A stretch of DNA of 64,000 nucleotides from the NCBI GenBank assembly GCA_943736015.1, contig OX031059.1, forward strand, positions 57,361,159 through 57,425,158, written 5' to 3'. How positions within the stretch are numbered: the stretch's first letter is position 1; each line of letters starts with the position of its first letter. A model generated the notes under the pieces. The model worked only from the letters and a program-made list of their open reading frames with translations, was not told the origin of the DNA and made no database searches. Positions 10,443 through 20,791 of this stretch are shown in pieces. Source of the stretch: Tridacna crocea. Its lineage: Eukaryota > Mollusca > Bivalvia > Cardiida > Cardiidae. The translations under genes were made by a program, and so were the position numbers.

Positions 10443-10670
10443 TTGATTGATTGATTGATTTGTGTTTTATGCTAATATTTCAGTCATATCACAAGGACAA
10501 CTCGCTGATTACCATATAAGTCTTGAATTTCATTAGTACTGGAGCTTTGAAGTATCTTGCCAATGGGAAATTCAATGAAGAAGCCATTAGTTCCTGTGAG
10601 GCTCGAACCAGAGCCACTAGGTTACATGTCCTGCAATTTACAACTGAGCAACAAAAGAAATCCCAACAGA
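10443..10670 (-). mobile_element. SINE-3, tRNA-headed
   Basis: Read on the minus strand, the head has GTTGCTCAGTTGTAAATTGC (A-box) and CTCTGGTTCGAGCCTCA (B-box). The body runs leftwards through ATGACTGAAATATTAGCAT to a (GATT)n run near 10443-10462. The ATTTCAGTCATATCAC word is shared with the SINE at 23815. Confidence 0.55.
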
Positions 10671-10674
10671 TATA

Positions 10675-10897
10675 TTAACCCATTATAACACAATCCCTAC
10701 TTTTGACGACCCTGAGAAAGAAGCCTTTTGAAAACATTGTGGAAAAAGGAGAAAATACTGGTAACCATCATTTTCTCCTTTTCCAACAATGTTTTCTACG
10801 CTTTTCAAACCAAATTTCAATTTTTGAGTCACATTTATTTTGTGGTCTGCAAATGCTTTCAATTTGGACTAGTCCAAAATTTTGTTGTTTGACTTAA
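10675..10897 (+). mobile_element. palTTAA MITE, class A
   Basis: TTAACCCATTATAACACAAT left; right end TTTTGTTGTTTGACTTAA. Core centred near 10763 with several unpaired changes (TACTGG against CCATCA). Confidence 0.75.
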
Positions 10898-11396
10898 ACA
10901 ACTTGGATTATTTTCCTAGGGTAAATTGTCAGTCTAACAGTTTCCAAATTGTGTGCACTGGGATAAGACAGTCAGCAACAGTTTTAGCAGACACTGGTAG
11001 TCCAAGATCTGACTACATTACAAAAAATTTTGGCATAATCTTTGATATAATAACTATGATTTATCAAGACAAGAATGCCTTTAGATTGAAATCGCACTGG
11101 ACACCGACTCTGTACCAAATAATCTTGCCTCTGACAACCTCAAAAAAAGATGGATTTAAAAATTTGGATAAATGAAGATAAATCTGGTAACCAAAATTCA
11201 CACCTTTCCCATTTGAAGACAAATCCTGTCATTTGGCATACATCTGCAACATTTTGGCAACAAATGCTGTCATGTAACACATGTCTGACATTTTGAACTC
11301 TCATTTTCTGGTAGAGTTAGTTGGAAATGAAAGCCAACAGTTTACTGAACTTCCTCAAAAGGTCCCACAATCAGAAACGTGTAGTGGCATCTCGGC
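10898..11396. other. No gene; possible MITE debris
   Basis: Short open frames only. CTGGTAACCAAAATTCACAC near 11185 hints at a decayed MITE core. Nothing else was recognised. Confidence 0.25.
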
Positions 11397-11600
11397 ACTT
11401 ATGCAATTGGCAAAATCATAGACGAGTCCAAATTGAAAATATGACAGAAAGCAAATAGAATTTGACCCAAACAATATGATTAATCTTTATGGTGGAAAAA
11501 GGAAAAACTGCCATTTACCAAGATTCTCCTTTCCCTCAATGTTTCAATAGCCTTCTTGTTATGAGTCAAGAAAACATAGAATCACTTGGTATAGGGTTAA
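11397..11600 (-). mobile_element. palTTAA MITE, strongly decayed
   Basis: TGCAATTGGCAAAATCATAG and GACGAGTCCAAATTGAAAAT are left-flank words. A damaged core (GTGGAAAAAGGAAAAACTGC) and right end GGTATAGGGTTAA follow. Confidence 0.55.
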
Positions 11601-11829
11601 TCATCTATGTCTGCTAAAAGCAGAATATTGTTCCAGCCTGGAGACATGTGCTTAATATTTTCACCGTATTATCTTGTTTCTGAATTTGATTTAGAATTTT
11701 TTCAGGACTGCCTTAAATCAAACTATAATGTTTTCAGTAAAATACAGACAGCTGAAGTCTTGTTACATTAACAACATGTTTTTTAATCCCTTGATACAGA
11801 ACATTGTAGCACTTAGGTTATTCCAGACT

Positions 11830-12015
11830 GATACCAAACAATCCCTGTTTATTACAACTCTGAAAAAGAACCCTCCTGAAAACATTGTGGTAAGCAGCAT
11901 TTTCTCCTTTCCACAATGTTTTCTACTCTTCTAAAGTCATTTCAGTTTTTGAGTCATGTTTATTTTGTTGTCTGACAGCAAGTCAAAAACTTTGTCATTT
12001 GGTCATGTGATTGAT
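11830..12015 (+). mobile_element. palTTAA MITE lacking left core arm
   Basis: GATACCAAACAATCCCTGTT opens it. GAAAACATTGTGGTAAGCAG then passes straight into GCATTTTCTCC, so the left purine arm is missing. The right flank (TTTATTTTGTTGTCTG) is present and the end is decayed. Confidence 0.6.
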
Positions 12016-12852
12016 TGTTGAATTTGTGAAGAAGTTTTCATTTATAGAAGGTACAAGGTTTCTCTCTCAAGAGCTTTATGTTCATCAAAATGTTCTGGAA
12101 ATTCTAGATTTTAAAATTTGTTATTAATCCTCAGAGCAATAAGGTCAAGTTGTTTTTGCATTTTTGCAGACAATGTGGAAACCAAAGGTCAAAGAATGCT
12201 TTCTGATCTTGGATTCGTATTTTCCAAACAACCCCCTCACTTTGACTGAATTTCATGCATGAGATGCATTTAGCTTTACATGTTTACATGTTTAGTGAAA
12301 AGCAATGGAAGTAGAGAGACCTCTGAGATACATGTCGTATTTGGTTGCTGCTGAAAACTAGTCCTTTTTAGGCTAGTCAAGTCTGTTTTAGCCAGTCTTT
12401 ATACTGTATAAAACAACTAAGTTCCCCAAATCATACTTTTTAACATGAAGTGGTCTAAACCTAATTAGAAAACCGTGCAATAAACATTCAGTTGCCCTAG
12501 GAGATTAGTTTCCTTTTTCCTCCTTGGTTGCTGCTTTGGACAATGGACAGATTGTTTGTGGTCAAAGGTGGGCTGCATTACATATCAACCTTTCCTTTTT
12601 GGGAGGAAGGCGGAGGAATCGAAATGTGATTGAATGAGTGAAGGAAAAAAAATAAAATGGAATAGAATTTACTTAAATTGCTAAGTTTTGATCGTGTAGA
12701 ATGATCAATAGTTACTTTCCAGAAACTTTGTTCTTGTGTTTGACAAGTTTGGTTATTTGAAGGACTTGGTTGCCAAAACTTTAAGCCAAATTGATCTAAG
12801 CCAAGTTTACCCTTAGAGTTCCACAAATATCAGCATTTGCTACCAGAATTGA
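12016..12852. other. No feature seen
   Basis: About 840 bases without a recognised repeat or a convincing frame. The 82-codon minus-strand frame at 12578-12826 has no recognisable content. Confidence 0.3.
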
Positions 12853-13064
12853 TTCACCCTTTACCACAAAAGGCATGTCTATGGTATCTCTAACAGCAAG
12901 GATGAAGCAGTTTTTTATGTGAACATGACACCTTTTGATAGAATAGAAAACATTGTGACAAAAGGTGAAATTGCTTATCACGAGCAATTTCACCTTTTGC
13001 CACAATGCTTTCCAAGGGCTTCTACTCACAATGTGTAGAAATGATCCATGGAGCAAAGGGTTAA
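12853..13064 (-). mobile_element. palTTAA MITE, class C
   Basis: Left end TTCACCCTTTACCACAAAAG, right end ATGGAGCAAAGGGTTAA. Core GGTGAAATTGCTTATCACGA is centred near 12979, mostly paired with one tip mismatch. From 13065 to 13446 nothing definite is seen. Confidence 0.8.
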
Positions 13065-13446
13065 AATCAGAATGCACTTGTTCATCAAGTTTGAACATGA
13101 TGTGTATGAACAGTTCAGTGTATGAGTATACACTGTTCAGCTAATTTGCAAAGACATTCTGGCAATAAGTAATCTTGAAAGTGCAATCATTCAGTATTCT
13201 TTGATAGACTATATAAAACTTACTTGTGTTTTGGCACTGTAACAGCTTTGCTATATTCTTTTTGACCATTGGGGAAAAAAAGCTTTCATTGGTGACCACT
13301 ATTATCTTCATAAAGCAATGTTTTCAACCATTTCAAATTACCAAAGATCCAAGAAATCCAATCATTTGTGCAACACTGTATCCTTCACCAGGCTTGATCC
13401 AACAATCCTAGCTTTAAGTAACTCTGACATGGAAAGCTTAGAAGGG

Positions 13447-13609
13447 TAAAAAACATAATCGGAAAGGTAACTGGGCATTTTGTCCATTTCCCACTATACT
13501 TTCTACTTTTCTTAAAGTAATTTCAATTCTAAATTCACATTTATTTTGTCACCTACAGATGCTTTCAAGTTAGATTGGTGTAAAATTTTGTCTTGTGATA
13601 AAGAGTTAA
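13447..13609 (+). mobile_element. palTTAA MITE, decayed
   Basis: The core is hardly visible, but the right flank is clear (CACATTTATTTTGTCACCTA, then GATAAAGAGTTAA ending at 13609). Confidence 0.5.
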
Positions 13610-14363
13610 ATGCTTTTGACCCGAACAAATCTACAATTTGATTGTTTGGTAAAGAGAGAAGTTGAAGGCTCTTTATCATGGTAAATAATCCTGGTAGGGA
13701 TTCAGACAATTTAGACATTGATGGACTAATGGAGTGAAACTTTGAAGTGGCTTCTTATGTATTATTGATGACACAGTATACAGAGATTGTTGTGCTGTCT
13801 AGAATTGAATTAGACACTTGGAATTGAGGATTACACCAGTGCCAATTGTTCATCCCAGGATAAAATGGAAGAAAAATTACCATTAGAACTGTGTAGCATC
13901 CATGAGGCTCAATATACAATGGTGTAGAAAAAACGGGACCTGGAGAATTATTCTTTCATCACTATGGCACAACTCCATCTTCAGGATAGCCAAATAATGA
14001 AAAGAACAAATGGAAATTTCAAACCAGTAGTTCAAAGCCATTTATTGCAATTTCATCCTAGTTCTTTTTAATGGAAAAAGTTCTTTTTATAGGACAGTGT
14101 TGATCAAGATCACACTTTACTTTCTGTGCAGACTGACATTCATTTATTCTGTCAGCAAATGCACATTGCCATTCACTTGGCAGCTTTGCAGTGAAGAAGC
14201 ACTCACGGAGTGTATGATGAAACTACTGCCATAGTTACGACCCTGCATGGGATATTAAATAAATGAATTGAGCTCTTTCATTGTATGGACCCATTGAAGA
14301 TTTTGTATTATAAACATCAACTGTGCTTGTCATAATAACTTGTTAAAGCTCAACTGCTGACCC
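13610..14363. other. No gene; small repeat traces
   Basis: A MITE end fragment (TTGTTTGGTAAAGAG) lies near 13645. A family-D trace (GATCAAGATCACAC and TGTGCAGACTGACATTC) lies near 14103-14145. Otherwise unassigned AT-rich DNA. Confidence 0.3.
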
Positions 14364-14592
14364 TTAACCCATTACCACACAATCCCTACTTTTGACGCCC
14401 CTGAGAAAGAAGCCTTTTGTAAACACTGTGGGAAAAGGAGAAAATGCTGGTAACCAGCATTTTCTCCTTTTCCCACAGTGTTTTCTACCCTTCCCAGAAC
14501 AAATTTCAATTTTTTAGTCACCTTTATTTTGTCGTCTGCAAATGCTTTCAAATTGGACCAGTCTAAAATTTTCTCGTGTGGTAAAGAGTTAA
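14364..14592 (+). mobile_element. palTTAA MITE, class A reference copy
   Basis: Cleanest copy in this orientation: TTAACCCATTACCACACAAT to GTGTGGTAAAGAGTTAA, 229 bases. The core at 14421-14483 has perfect 31-base arms around a single A (14452), so a transcript of either strand would fold into an uninterrupted stem. It encodes no protein; the terminal TTAA and CCC are typical of piggyBac-mobilised elements. Confidence 0.92.
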
Positions 14593-14622
14593 AGGGATGA
14601 ACAAACCAAACTTTTTTCAGTC

Positions 14623-14835
14623 TTAATTCTTTACCAGACAGCAAAATTTTACATTGGTCAAAATTGACAGAAGTTGCAGATGATAAATCAAAGGTTGCAT
14701 AAATTAGGAAATTTTTCTTTGAAGGTTGGAAAACCTTGTGGGAAAAGGAGAAAATGCCGGCTACCAGCATTTTGTTCTGTTCCTACAACATTTTCAGAAG
14801 GCTGCTCTTAGTTGGGATTGTATGGTATTTTGTGA
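14623..14835 (-). mobile_element. palTTAA MITE, decayed
   Basis: TTAATTCTTTACCAGACAGC left; core GAGAAAATGCCGGCTACCAG is damaged on the right arm; right end GATTGTATGGTA without TTAA. Confidence 0.65.
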
Positions 14836-15591
14836 AGAAAAATAAAACTCAAATAATTGCAATGTCAAGGCTTTGCTTGACAAGATTGTTTCAAGAAAGT
14901 GGACAGTATAAATAAAGATCATACTGCATGTTTTTTGCAGCCTAATTTTGAGTTTTATTGGTTGCAAAAGCAACTGTAAATGTGAAAGGCGCTCTAAGTC
15001 TGTACTACTTGATCCGAACTCAGAGGAAGAATGCTTTTTATACGCCCGTCGAAGATGGGACGTTACATTATGGGATCACCCGTGGCGGGCGGGCGGCGTC
15101 CAGTTCTTTGTCCGGAGCATATCTCCAAAACTATTCTAGCTAGGGTTATGAAATTTCTTGGGTGGATAGATCTCATCAAGGGAGAGTGCAGTGAGAAGGA
15201 ATCATAACTCTTGCTTGCTTAATTTTTGAGTTATTGCCCTTTGTTGTTTTTCATACTTGAATTTTGTCCGGTGAATATCTCCAAAACGATTCTAGCTAGG
15301 GTTATGAAATTTCATGGGTGGATAGATCTCATCAAGGGGGAGTGCAGTGTGCAGGAATCATAACTTTTGCTTGCTTAATTTTTGAGTTAGTGCCCTTTGT
15401 TGTTTTTCATACTTGAATTTTGTCTGGAGCATTTCTCCAAAACTATACTAGCTAGAGTTATGAAATTTCATGTGGGTGGATAGATCTCATCAAGGGGGAG
15501 TGCAGTGCACAGGAATCATAACTCTTGTTCGCTTAATTTTTGAGTTTGTGCCCTTTGTCGTTTCTCATACTTGAATTTTGTCTGGTGCATG

Positions 15592-15606
15592 CCCCAAACC
15601 AAAATG
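15592..15606 (+). repeat. Left terminal inverted repeat of 12.2-kb insertion
   Basis: CCCCAAACCAAAATG, the exact reverse complement of 27809-27823. Confidence 0.75.
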
Positions 15607-15670
15607 GCGAGCTCGCTTGGACTTCGTATGAACTGCGTATGAAGATCGCAGATCAACTTCGCGCGACTTT

Positions 15671-16190
15671 GCATTTGGAACCGAGGCGAAGTTACAAGTA
15701 CGCTAACGTATGCTTGATGCCAACACTTGCGTGCTTACTTGGTGTAGTTGCGTACTTATAAGCACACCAAGGCGAAGTAACAAGTACGCAAGCGTTTGCT
15801 TGCGTGCTTGCACTCGCGTGCTAAATCGCGAATTTGCGTACTTATAAGCTCACCAAGGCGAAGTAACAAGTACGCAAGCGTTTGCTTGCGTGCTTGCACT
15901 CGCGTGCTAAATCGCGTATTTGCGTACTTATAAGCTCACCGCGAAGATGCAAGCTTGCATTTGGAACCGAGGCGAAGTAACAAGTACGCAAATGTGCGCT
16001 TGCGTGCTCGTAATCGTGTGCTTATTTGGAATAGTGGTATGATCAGCGTTTGTAAGGACATGCAAGTTCGTGCGAGCTTGCAGCTCGCGTAAGCTTGCAG
16101 CTCGCGCAAGCTTGCAGGCATGTTTACGCTAGTGTAGTTGGGCGCGATCTCCAGTTGGTGATCATGCGCAAGCTCGCACATGCGTACATT
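15671..16190. repeat. 86-bp GC-rich tandem array with internal hairpins
   Basis: GAGGCGAAGTTACAAGTACG-type units start near 15683, 15769, 15855 and 15969 (steps 86, 86 and 114). Each holds a hairpin, ACGCAAGC-GTTT-GCTTGCGT. Further right, GCTCGCG and AAGCTTGCA words alternate down to 16190. The composition contrasts sharply with the AT-rich surroundings. The position just inside an inverted end suggests sub-terminal protein-binding repeats; that role is inference. Confidence 0.7.
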
Positions 16191-16222
16191 TGTAATTAAA
16201 CAAAATAAAATCTGGAACTTTT

Positions 16223-16443
16223 CTTAGCCCCTTCCAATACAGCAAAATCTTAAACTTGTCTAATTTGAAAGAGGTTGAGACGACAATTTAAATTGAGTGA
16301 AATTGGAAAAATTACCATGCTATAGGGTAGAAAATATTGAGGGAAAAGAAGAAATTTCTTGTTACAAGCAATTTCTTCTTTTCCCACAATGTTTTTTTAA
16401 TCACAGGGACGTAAAAAACAGGGATTGCACAGGGAAGGTTGAA
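16223..16443 (-). mobile_element. palTTAA MITE with compensated core
   Basis: TTAGCCCCTTCCAATACAGC left and TTGCACAGGGAAGGTTGAA right. The core uses AGAAGAAATT and AATTTCTTCTT, where the family has GGAGAA/TTCTCC, and the tip TTGTTACAA, so both arms changed together. Confidence 0.65.
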
Positions 16444-16561
16444 TATGCACATGAAAATAACGTACAAAAGGCAATCACATAAGGTCATCTGGTATTTTGA
16501 ACCAGGTGAGCTGAAAAGAACATACAGAATAACCCTCATGGAAATGTTTAAGGTACCTTAT

Positions 16562-16621
16562 TTAACCCATTACAATTTAGTCAGACTGCTTTTGGACTGA
16601 TCCAATTGAACGGGATTTTAA
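16562..16621 (+). mobile_element. palTTAA left-end fragment at piggyBac border
   Basis: TTAACCCATTACAATTTAGT starts at 16562 and is cut by the TTAA used by the piggyBac element (16618-16621). Sequence beyond the far piggyBac end (19224-19265) has weak core-like words, so the element may have landed in this MITE. Confidence 0.4.
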
Positions 16622-16652
16622 CCCTTGTCATGCTATATATTATACATAGACC

Positions 16653-16668
16653 TAGTACTATGAGCTGA
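16653..16668 (+). repeat. piggyBac left sub-terminal inverted repeat
   Basis: TAGTACTATGAGCTGA; 15 of its bases recur inverted at 19162-19176. Confidence 0.85.
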
Positions 16669-17208
16669 ATATTTTTCAATCCCATCACTGATTATAGGTG
16701 TCAATGTTTTAAGCTGTACTATAAGTTACTGTTTTAATAAAATATTGTAATATTATATATCATTGTAAAGGTAAAATGTTGACCTTGAAGTATATGATGA
16801 AAAAAATCTATTTTTACAAACATGTTACCTGATAAACAACAGGTAAAAAACAGGTAAATGTAATAAAACAGTTAACTATGTTTAGAGAACAATAAAACTG
16901 TCGAACTCAAACTTGTTTACCTTATGATTTAATTTACCAAGTTCCTGAAAGTTCCAGTCCAAAATAAACGCAGTCTTGCGTCCCAGGTAGCACAGGTAAG
17001 AACAATTAGTACTGTTACTGTGTATGATTACTTTCTACTATTTAAAATAGATATTTACATGAATTATTTCTTCAACAAACTCCAAAATTCATTTACATTA
17101 ATTTGATACTAAATATAAAATACTCACACTCAAGTCTGATGGCTTATGTACTCACCTGGACATTTTACCTGTTTTCTCGTTAACTCACCTGGACCAGGTA
17201 AAGAATAC

Positions 17209-18963
17209 CTAATTAACCTGGTTTTGCTCAATTTTTTGTGCTTTATATGCAGATTTAAAGTCTTTTTGAGTGTGATAAAGTTTAAAACATACATCAATAC
17301 ATAATGCAGTTTTACATTTGTCACACTGGTAAGATGACTCATGTCCTGGCCTCTTTCGCTTTTCACCAACACGCTCTAAAAGTTCTCTTTCAGCAGGAAC
17401 ACAGACAACACAAGACCTTGTAACATTTTTCTTTTTGCCAGCTCCAATGATTTTTTCTGGGAAATGCTGTCCCTGGAGCCTTTGCAGTGGTTCAGAGGCT
17501 GTAGAAGGCCTTCCAGGGCTTCTAATAGACATACCTGGAACATTTTGCATACTTACCGACTGGACCAAATCTTGAACAAGTTTTTTACGAAAGCTGCGAT
17601 GCAGCATTGGGGTTCTATCCTGACATACAGTTTTATAAACTAGATAAGAATTCAGGACAGCTAATGAGACAACATGGAAAAAAACTCTTTTCCACCACTT
17701 GAGAGTACGACTGTTGAAAGTTGCGTATGAAACCATTTGATCTGAACGATCTACCCCACCCATGTACTTATCATAGGTGACAACTAAACTTGGTCTTTGT
17801 ACAGCTTCCCCATTTCTTGGATTGACCTTACCTGATGGCATGGGGGTAGCATTTTCTACTGTGCTCATTAAATATACAATTTTTCTGTCATGATATTTTG
17901 TTATTATAAGGTTTTTGTTTTTCATTGTGTATACATTACCTTTCTCAACCTTTTTGTCCTTTAACAACTGGGGAACACCTTTTCGATTTGGACGTAAAGT
18001 ACCTGTAGCTGCAACTTCCAGGTCATATAAGTCAATATATAATTTTGGAGAGCTGTAGTAGTTATCCATGAAGAGGTGGTAACCCTTACCAAAGTAATTT
18101 CTCATCAAATCCATGACAAGATCATAAGTGGCCCCATACTCACCTGGCTGCTGAGCTGACTTACCTGTGTACAATTTAAACTTTGTACAATACCCATTAG
18201 TTGCATCACATAACATATAAGCTTTGATGCCATATTTTTTTGGTTTGTCAGGGTTATAAACTCTGAAAGACAAATTACCACGCCATGGGACCATCCCTTC
18301 ATCAAGTGAAAGTTCTTGGTGGGGTATGTATGCTTGGTGAAACCTTGTAGTTATGTTTTTGTAAATACCACCCAACTTGAATAAAGGGTCATAACCTGGC
18401 TCTCCACGTTTCACCATGTTTTCATTATCTACCAGGTGAAAAAAACTCATCAGAAGCCAAAATCTATCTCTGGACATAAGGGATTTAAAAAATGGTGTTT
18501 CATTTACCTCGCTACTTGTCCAGTACTCTGACAAATCCAGCTGAACGACCAAACCCATCGCAATTGTCATAGCGAGAAACACCTTCATTTCTTCAGGAGT
18601 AGTCTCGGTCCACTTATGAAATCTTGAGTGTGATTTAAGATTATTTTTTTCCAAATATTGTTTAGCATAACGATTAGTTTCGTTTGCCATGGTCAAAAAA
18701 TCCTCGTCTGTCAAAAACAAGCTGAAAAAATCGAGGGGTGTTGGACTTTCGGGCAGACGAATTTTTGGGTCAAGGCCAGGCTTACCTGTAAAGGGCATAT
18801 TTACCTTCGGGCGATCTCCTGCAATCCAGTTTCGCATAAAAACATCGTCAATTTCGGTCACTCTGTCTGTTTCTTGATTAATTTCCTCCTCATCGGACGA
18901 AAAACCCTGAAATTCTTCGTCCGATGATTCGGCAAACAAAATTTCTCGAAAGAAATCGGCCAT
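17209..18963 (-). CDS. piggyBac transposase (DDE_Tnp_1_7 type)
   Basis: A 584-residue cut-and-paste transposase that in this family excises and inserts DNA at TTAA in the nucleus without footprints. The ATG at 18963 (MADFFREILFAESSDEEF) is the likely start; nine further in-frame codons upstream begin only at a GTG. The acidic N-terminus is followed by the core nuclease domain. Catalytic aspartates by family pattern are D221 (SLDEGMVPWRG), D300 (FMDNYYSSP), D405 and D408 (GGVDRSDQM). The C-terminal Cys/His domain has C518, C521, H541, C547, C550, C555, C559 and H564, the cross-brace finger that binds the ends. Length matches active family members (about 560-600). No stop or frameshift is seen. 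It could be a single domesticated copy, but its own TIRs argue for a live transposon. Confidence 0.93.
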   Translation of the reverse strand: MADFFREILFAESSDEEFQGFSSDEEEINQETDRVTEIDDVFMRNWIAGDRPKVNMPFTGKPGLDPKIRLPESPTPLDFFSLFLTDEDFLTMANETNRYAKQYLEKNNLKSHSRFHKWTETTPEEMKVFLAMTIAMGLVVQLDLSEYWTSSEVNETPFFKSLMSRDRFWLLMSFFHLVDNENMVKRGEPGYDPLFKLGGIYKNITTRFHQAYIPHQELSLDEGMVPWRGNLSFRVYNPDKPKKYGIKAYMLCDATNGYCTKFKLYTGKSAQQPGEYGATYDLVMDLMRNYFGKGYHLFMDNYYSSPKLYIDLYDLEVAATGTLRPNRKGVPQLLKDKKVEKGNVYTMKNKNLIITKYHDRKIVYLMSTVENATPMPSGKVNPRNGEAVQRPSLVVTYDKYMGGVDRSDQMVSYATFNSRTLKWWKRVFFHVVSLAVLNSYLVYKTVCQDRTPMLHRSFRKKLVQDLVQSVSMQNVPGMSIRSPGRPSTASEPLQRLQGQHFPEKIIGAGKKKNVTRSCVVCVPAERELLERVGEKRKRPGHESSYQCDKCKTALCIDVCFKLYHTQKDFKSAYKAQKIEQNQVN

Positions 18964-19090
18964 TTTGATGACGTGTTTTTTAACTCGCACTTAACTCGCA
19001 AATAACAAATCAAAATCACTGTTTAATATCTGAAAACGAGGCTGAGGCTGTTTCATAGTAACTGTAGACGCTTCTATGTAAAAAAAAATA

Positions 19091-19100
19091 CGATTGGCTG
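19091..19100 (-). promoter_or_regulatory. Possible CCAAT box of the transposase gene
   Basis: Minus-strand CAGCCAATCG lies about 130 bases upstream of the transposase ATG, followed by AT-rich DNA. It is only a sequence match; no start site can be placed. Confidence 0.2.
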
Positions 19101-19161
19101 TAAAATAATAACAAACGGATGCTTGGGATTGGAAAACCCCCCAACCCGGATTATTCCGGGG

Positions 19162-19176
19162 TCAGCTCATAGTACT
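19162..19176 (-). repeat. piggyBac right sub-terminal inverted repeat
   Basis: TCAGCTCATAGTACT, reverse complement of 16654-16668. The spacing to the terminus is about 11 bases longer than on the left, the kind of asymmetry known for piggyBac ends. Confidence 0.85.
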
Positions 19177-19557
19177 CGGTATGTAAAACCGGATTATTCC
19201 GGGACCCGCATGACTAGGGTTAAGAAATGATGGAATTTCTTAATGATTTCTACCTTTCCAACGTTTCCTATACAAATGTTATACAGTAAACTCCAGTTCT
19301 AGCCATACTCAGGGGACCAAAGAAAATGTATCATTTTATGGGAAAATAGTTATAACCAATGCATATTCTTACCAAAACACTTAATCAGGTCTATGAAATG
19401 AATTTCGTTAAAAGCGATATATCCTTTTCTGCCATAACATTATAAACAAAATTCACTGCACAGGCCTTTCATCAGCAATTTATCCCTTTCCCATATTGTG
19501 TACTAAAGATGTTTGCTGCAGACTCATACAGAGTTACTTGTTGACTGGTGAACAGTT

Positions 19558-19600
19558 AACAAGAGGACCCTGATGGTCCTGAATCATTGATCTGGGGAGC
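19558..19600 (-). mobile_element. HINE-A 3'-end fragment
   Basis: ACAAGAGGACCCTGATGGTC and CTGAATCATTGATCTG match, in reverse, the HINE-A terminal hairpin and sub-terminal repeat seen at 40955-40989. The remainder, to about 19690, is too decayed to follow. Confidence 0.55.
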
Positions 19601-19805
19601 GATTGTAAGAATAAAACTGCATTTGATCAAGGAATGTCAGAGGAATCAAACATAAATAAAATTTGGACAGACTGACAAACAGATTCTGAATTTATTACTT
19701 GACCTCCCTGTTGGGGGCAAAAAATAAAGGTGATTAATTCAGTAACCATAAAGGGTGGAATTATGGTAATATGCTCAGGACTTGCAAAGCCAGACTTTTA
19801 CATCC

Positions 19806-20032
19806 TTAACGCTTTCCCAAACAAGCTGTTCTTTTTACGTATCTGCAGTACAAGTCTTTTGGAAACACTTTGGGAAAAGGAGAAATTGATTGCTTGTAAC
19901 GAGCAATTTCTCCCTTTTCCCACAGTGTTTTCTACCCATTTGGAGAGCTTTCTGCCATTTTCATCAAATTTGAAATTGTTGTTTTAAAACTCTTGAGTTT
20001 GGAAGAGTCTAAAATTTGTCGTTTGGGAACCC
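19806..20032 (+). mobile_element. palTTAA MITE, class B
   Basis: TTAACGCTTTCCCAAACAAG left; right end TTTGTCGTTTGGGAACC with TTAA lost. The core has a 4-base insertion on the left arm (ATTGATTGC against GCAAT). Confidence 0.75.
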
Positions 20033-20245
20033 TTTCCACTCAATCCATTGCATTAACAATCACGAGATGGAAAACTTATGAAAACATTGTAGGAATTGGA
20101 GAAATTACTCATAATGAGTAATTTCTCAATTTTCTACAATATTTTTTACATTATCAGAAGTACAGTAAGTCATTGATACAAATTTTAAGATTCTCATCTG
20201 TAGATGCTTTCAATTTGTAGACAGTCCAGATGTTTTGAGTGGGAA
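20026..20245 (+). mobile_element. palTTAA MITE with variant paired core
   Basis: The core GAGAAATTACTCAT-A-ATGAGTAATTTCTC is centred at 20113: the tip differs from all classes yet remains fully paired. The flanks are decayed (CACTCAATCCATTGC left, GATGCTTTCAATTTGTAGAC right). From 20246 to 20791 no feature is seen. Confidence 0.6.
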
Positions 20246-20791
20246 TGATTGAACAGTAATCTGAACATGTTTTCTTAGGATACAAAATTTACATAACTCT
20301 GTACTGTAATCTATTACATTTAATGATTGTATTGTTCGGCATTAAAGTGGCTATGTAACAGATTATAGATGATTTTTTTTTTTGTTCTCAATTTCCAACT
20401 TTCTAACTTAACTTTATCAAATGTCTGAAATCAGGGGATTAACCTGGTTTTGAAATGAAAATGACTGTTCATACACTGAAAAACCATTAGAAAAATAGCA
20501 AAAAATTAGGCATTCATAAAGCCAAATTCATATTTTTACAGTCAAGGAGGTACAATCGGAATGGAAGAGGAATTCATCCTGTGAAGTCATTACCTTTTGA
20601 TTTCACTGAACATTGCCTTTTTTTTTTGTTTCCATGACGTATTTATTATGTCATTGACTTCCCCTAGCATTTCAATCAGTAACGACATTATCCGATGAAT
20701 TATGACTTTGTGCGATGAATTTAAATGGTTAAAAGTAGCACATTAGGAGGATACCAAGTTAAATTACATTTTAACAATGATTATAGTTCAT

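Larger units (their letters stand above)
16618..19223 (-). mobile_element. piggyBac-family DNA transposon, apparently complete
   Basis: 2.6 kb flanked by TTAA (16618-16621 and 19220-19223). The ends are inverted: CCCTTGTCATGC at the left and, read inwards from the right, CCCTAGTCATGC (one difference). A second inverted pair, AGTACTATGAGCTGA, lies 33-44 bases inside each end. The single transposase frame is uninterrupted and encoded towards the left end. GGATTATTCCGGG is repeated twice near the right end (19147-19160, 19189-19203), and CAGGTAA words cluster at 16829-17215. Near-identical ends and an open frame argue for a recent insertion. Confidence 0.9.

Noticed and set aside
17209-18990. 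Longer 593-codon version of the piggyBac transposase
   Set aside because: The nine extra codons begin at GTG. The first ATG, at 18963, starts a typical acidic N-terminus.
16618-19223. The local piggyBac element as the driver of the palTTAA MITEs
   Set aside because: Both use TTAA and CCC, but the ends diverge after CCCTT and the sub-terminal AGTACTATGAGCTGA pair is absent from the MITEs. A different piggyBac relative is more likely.
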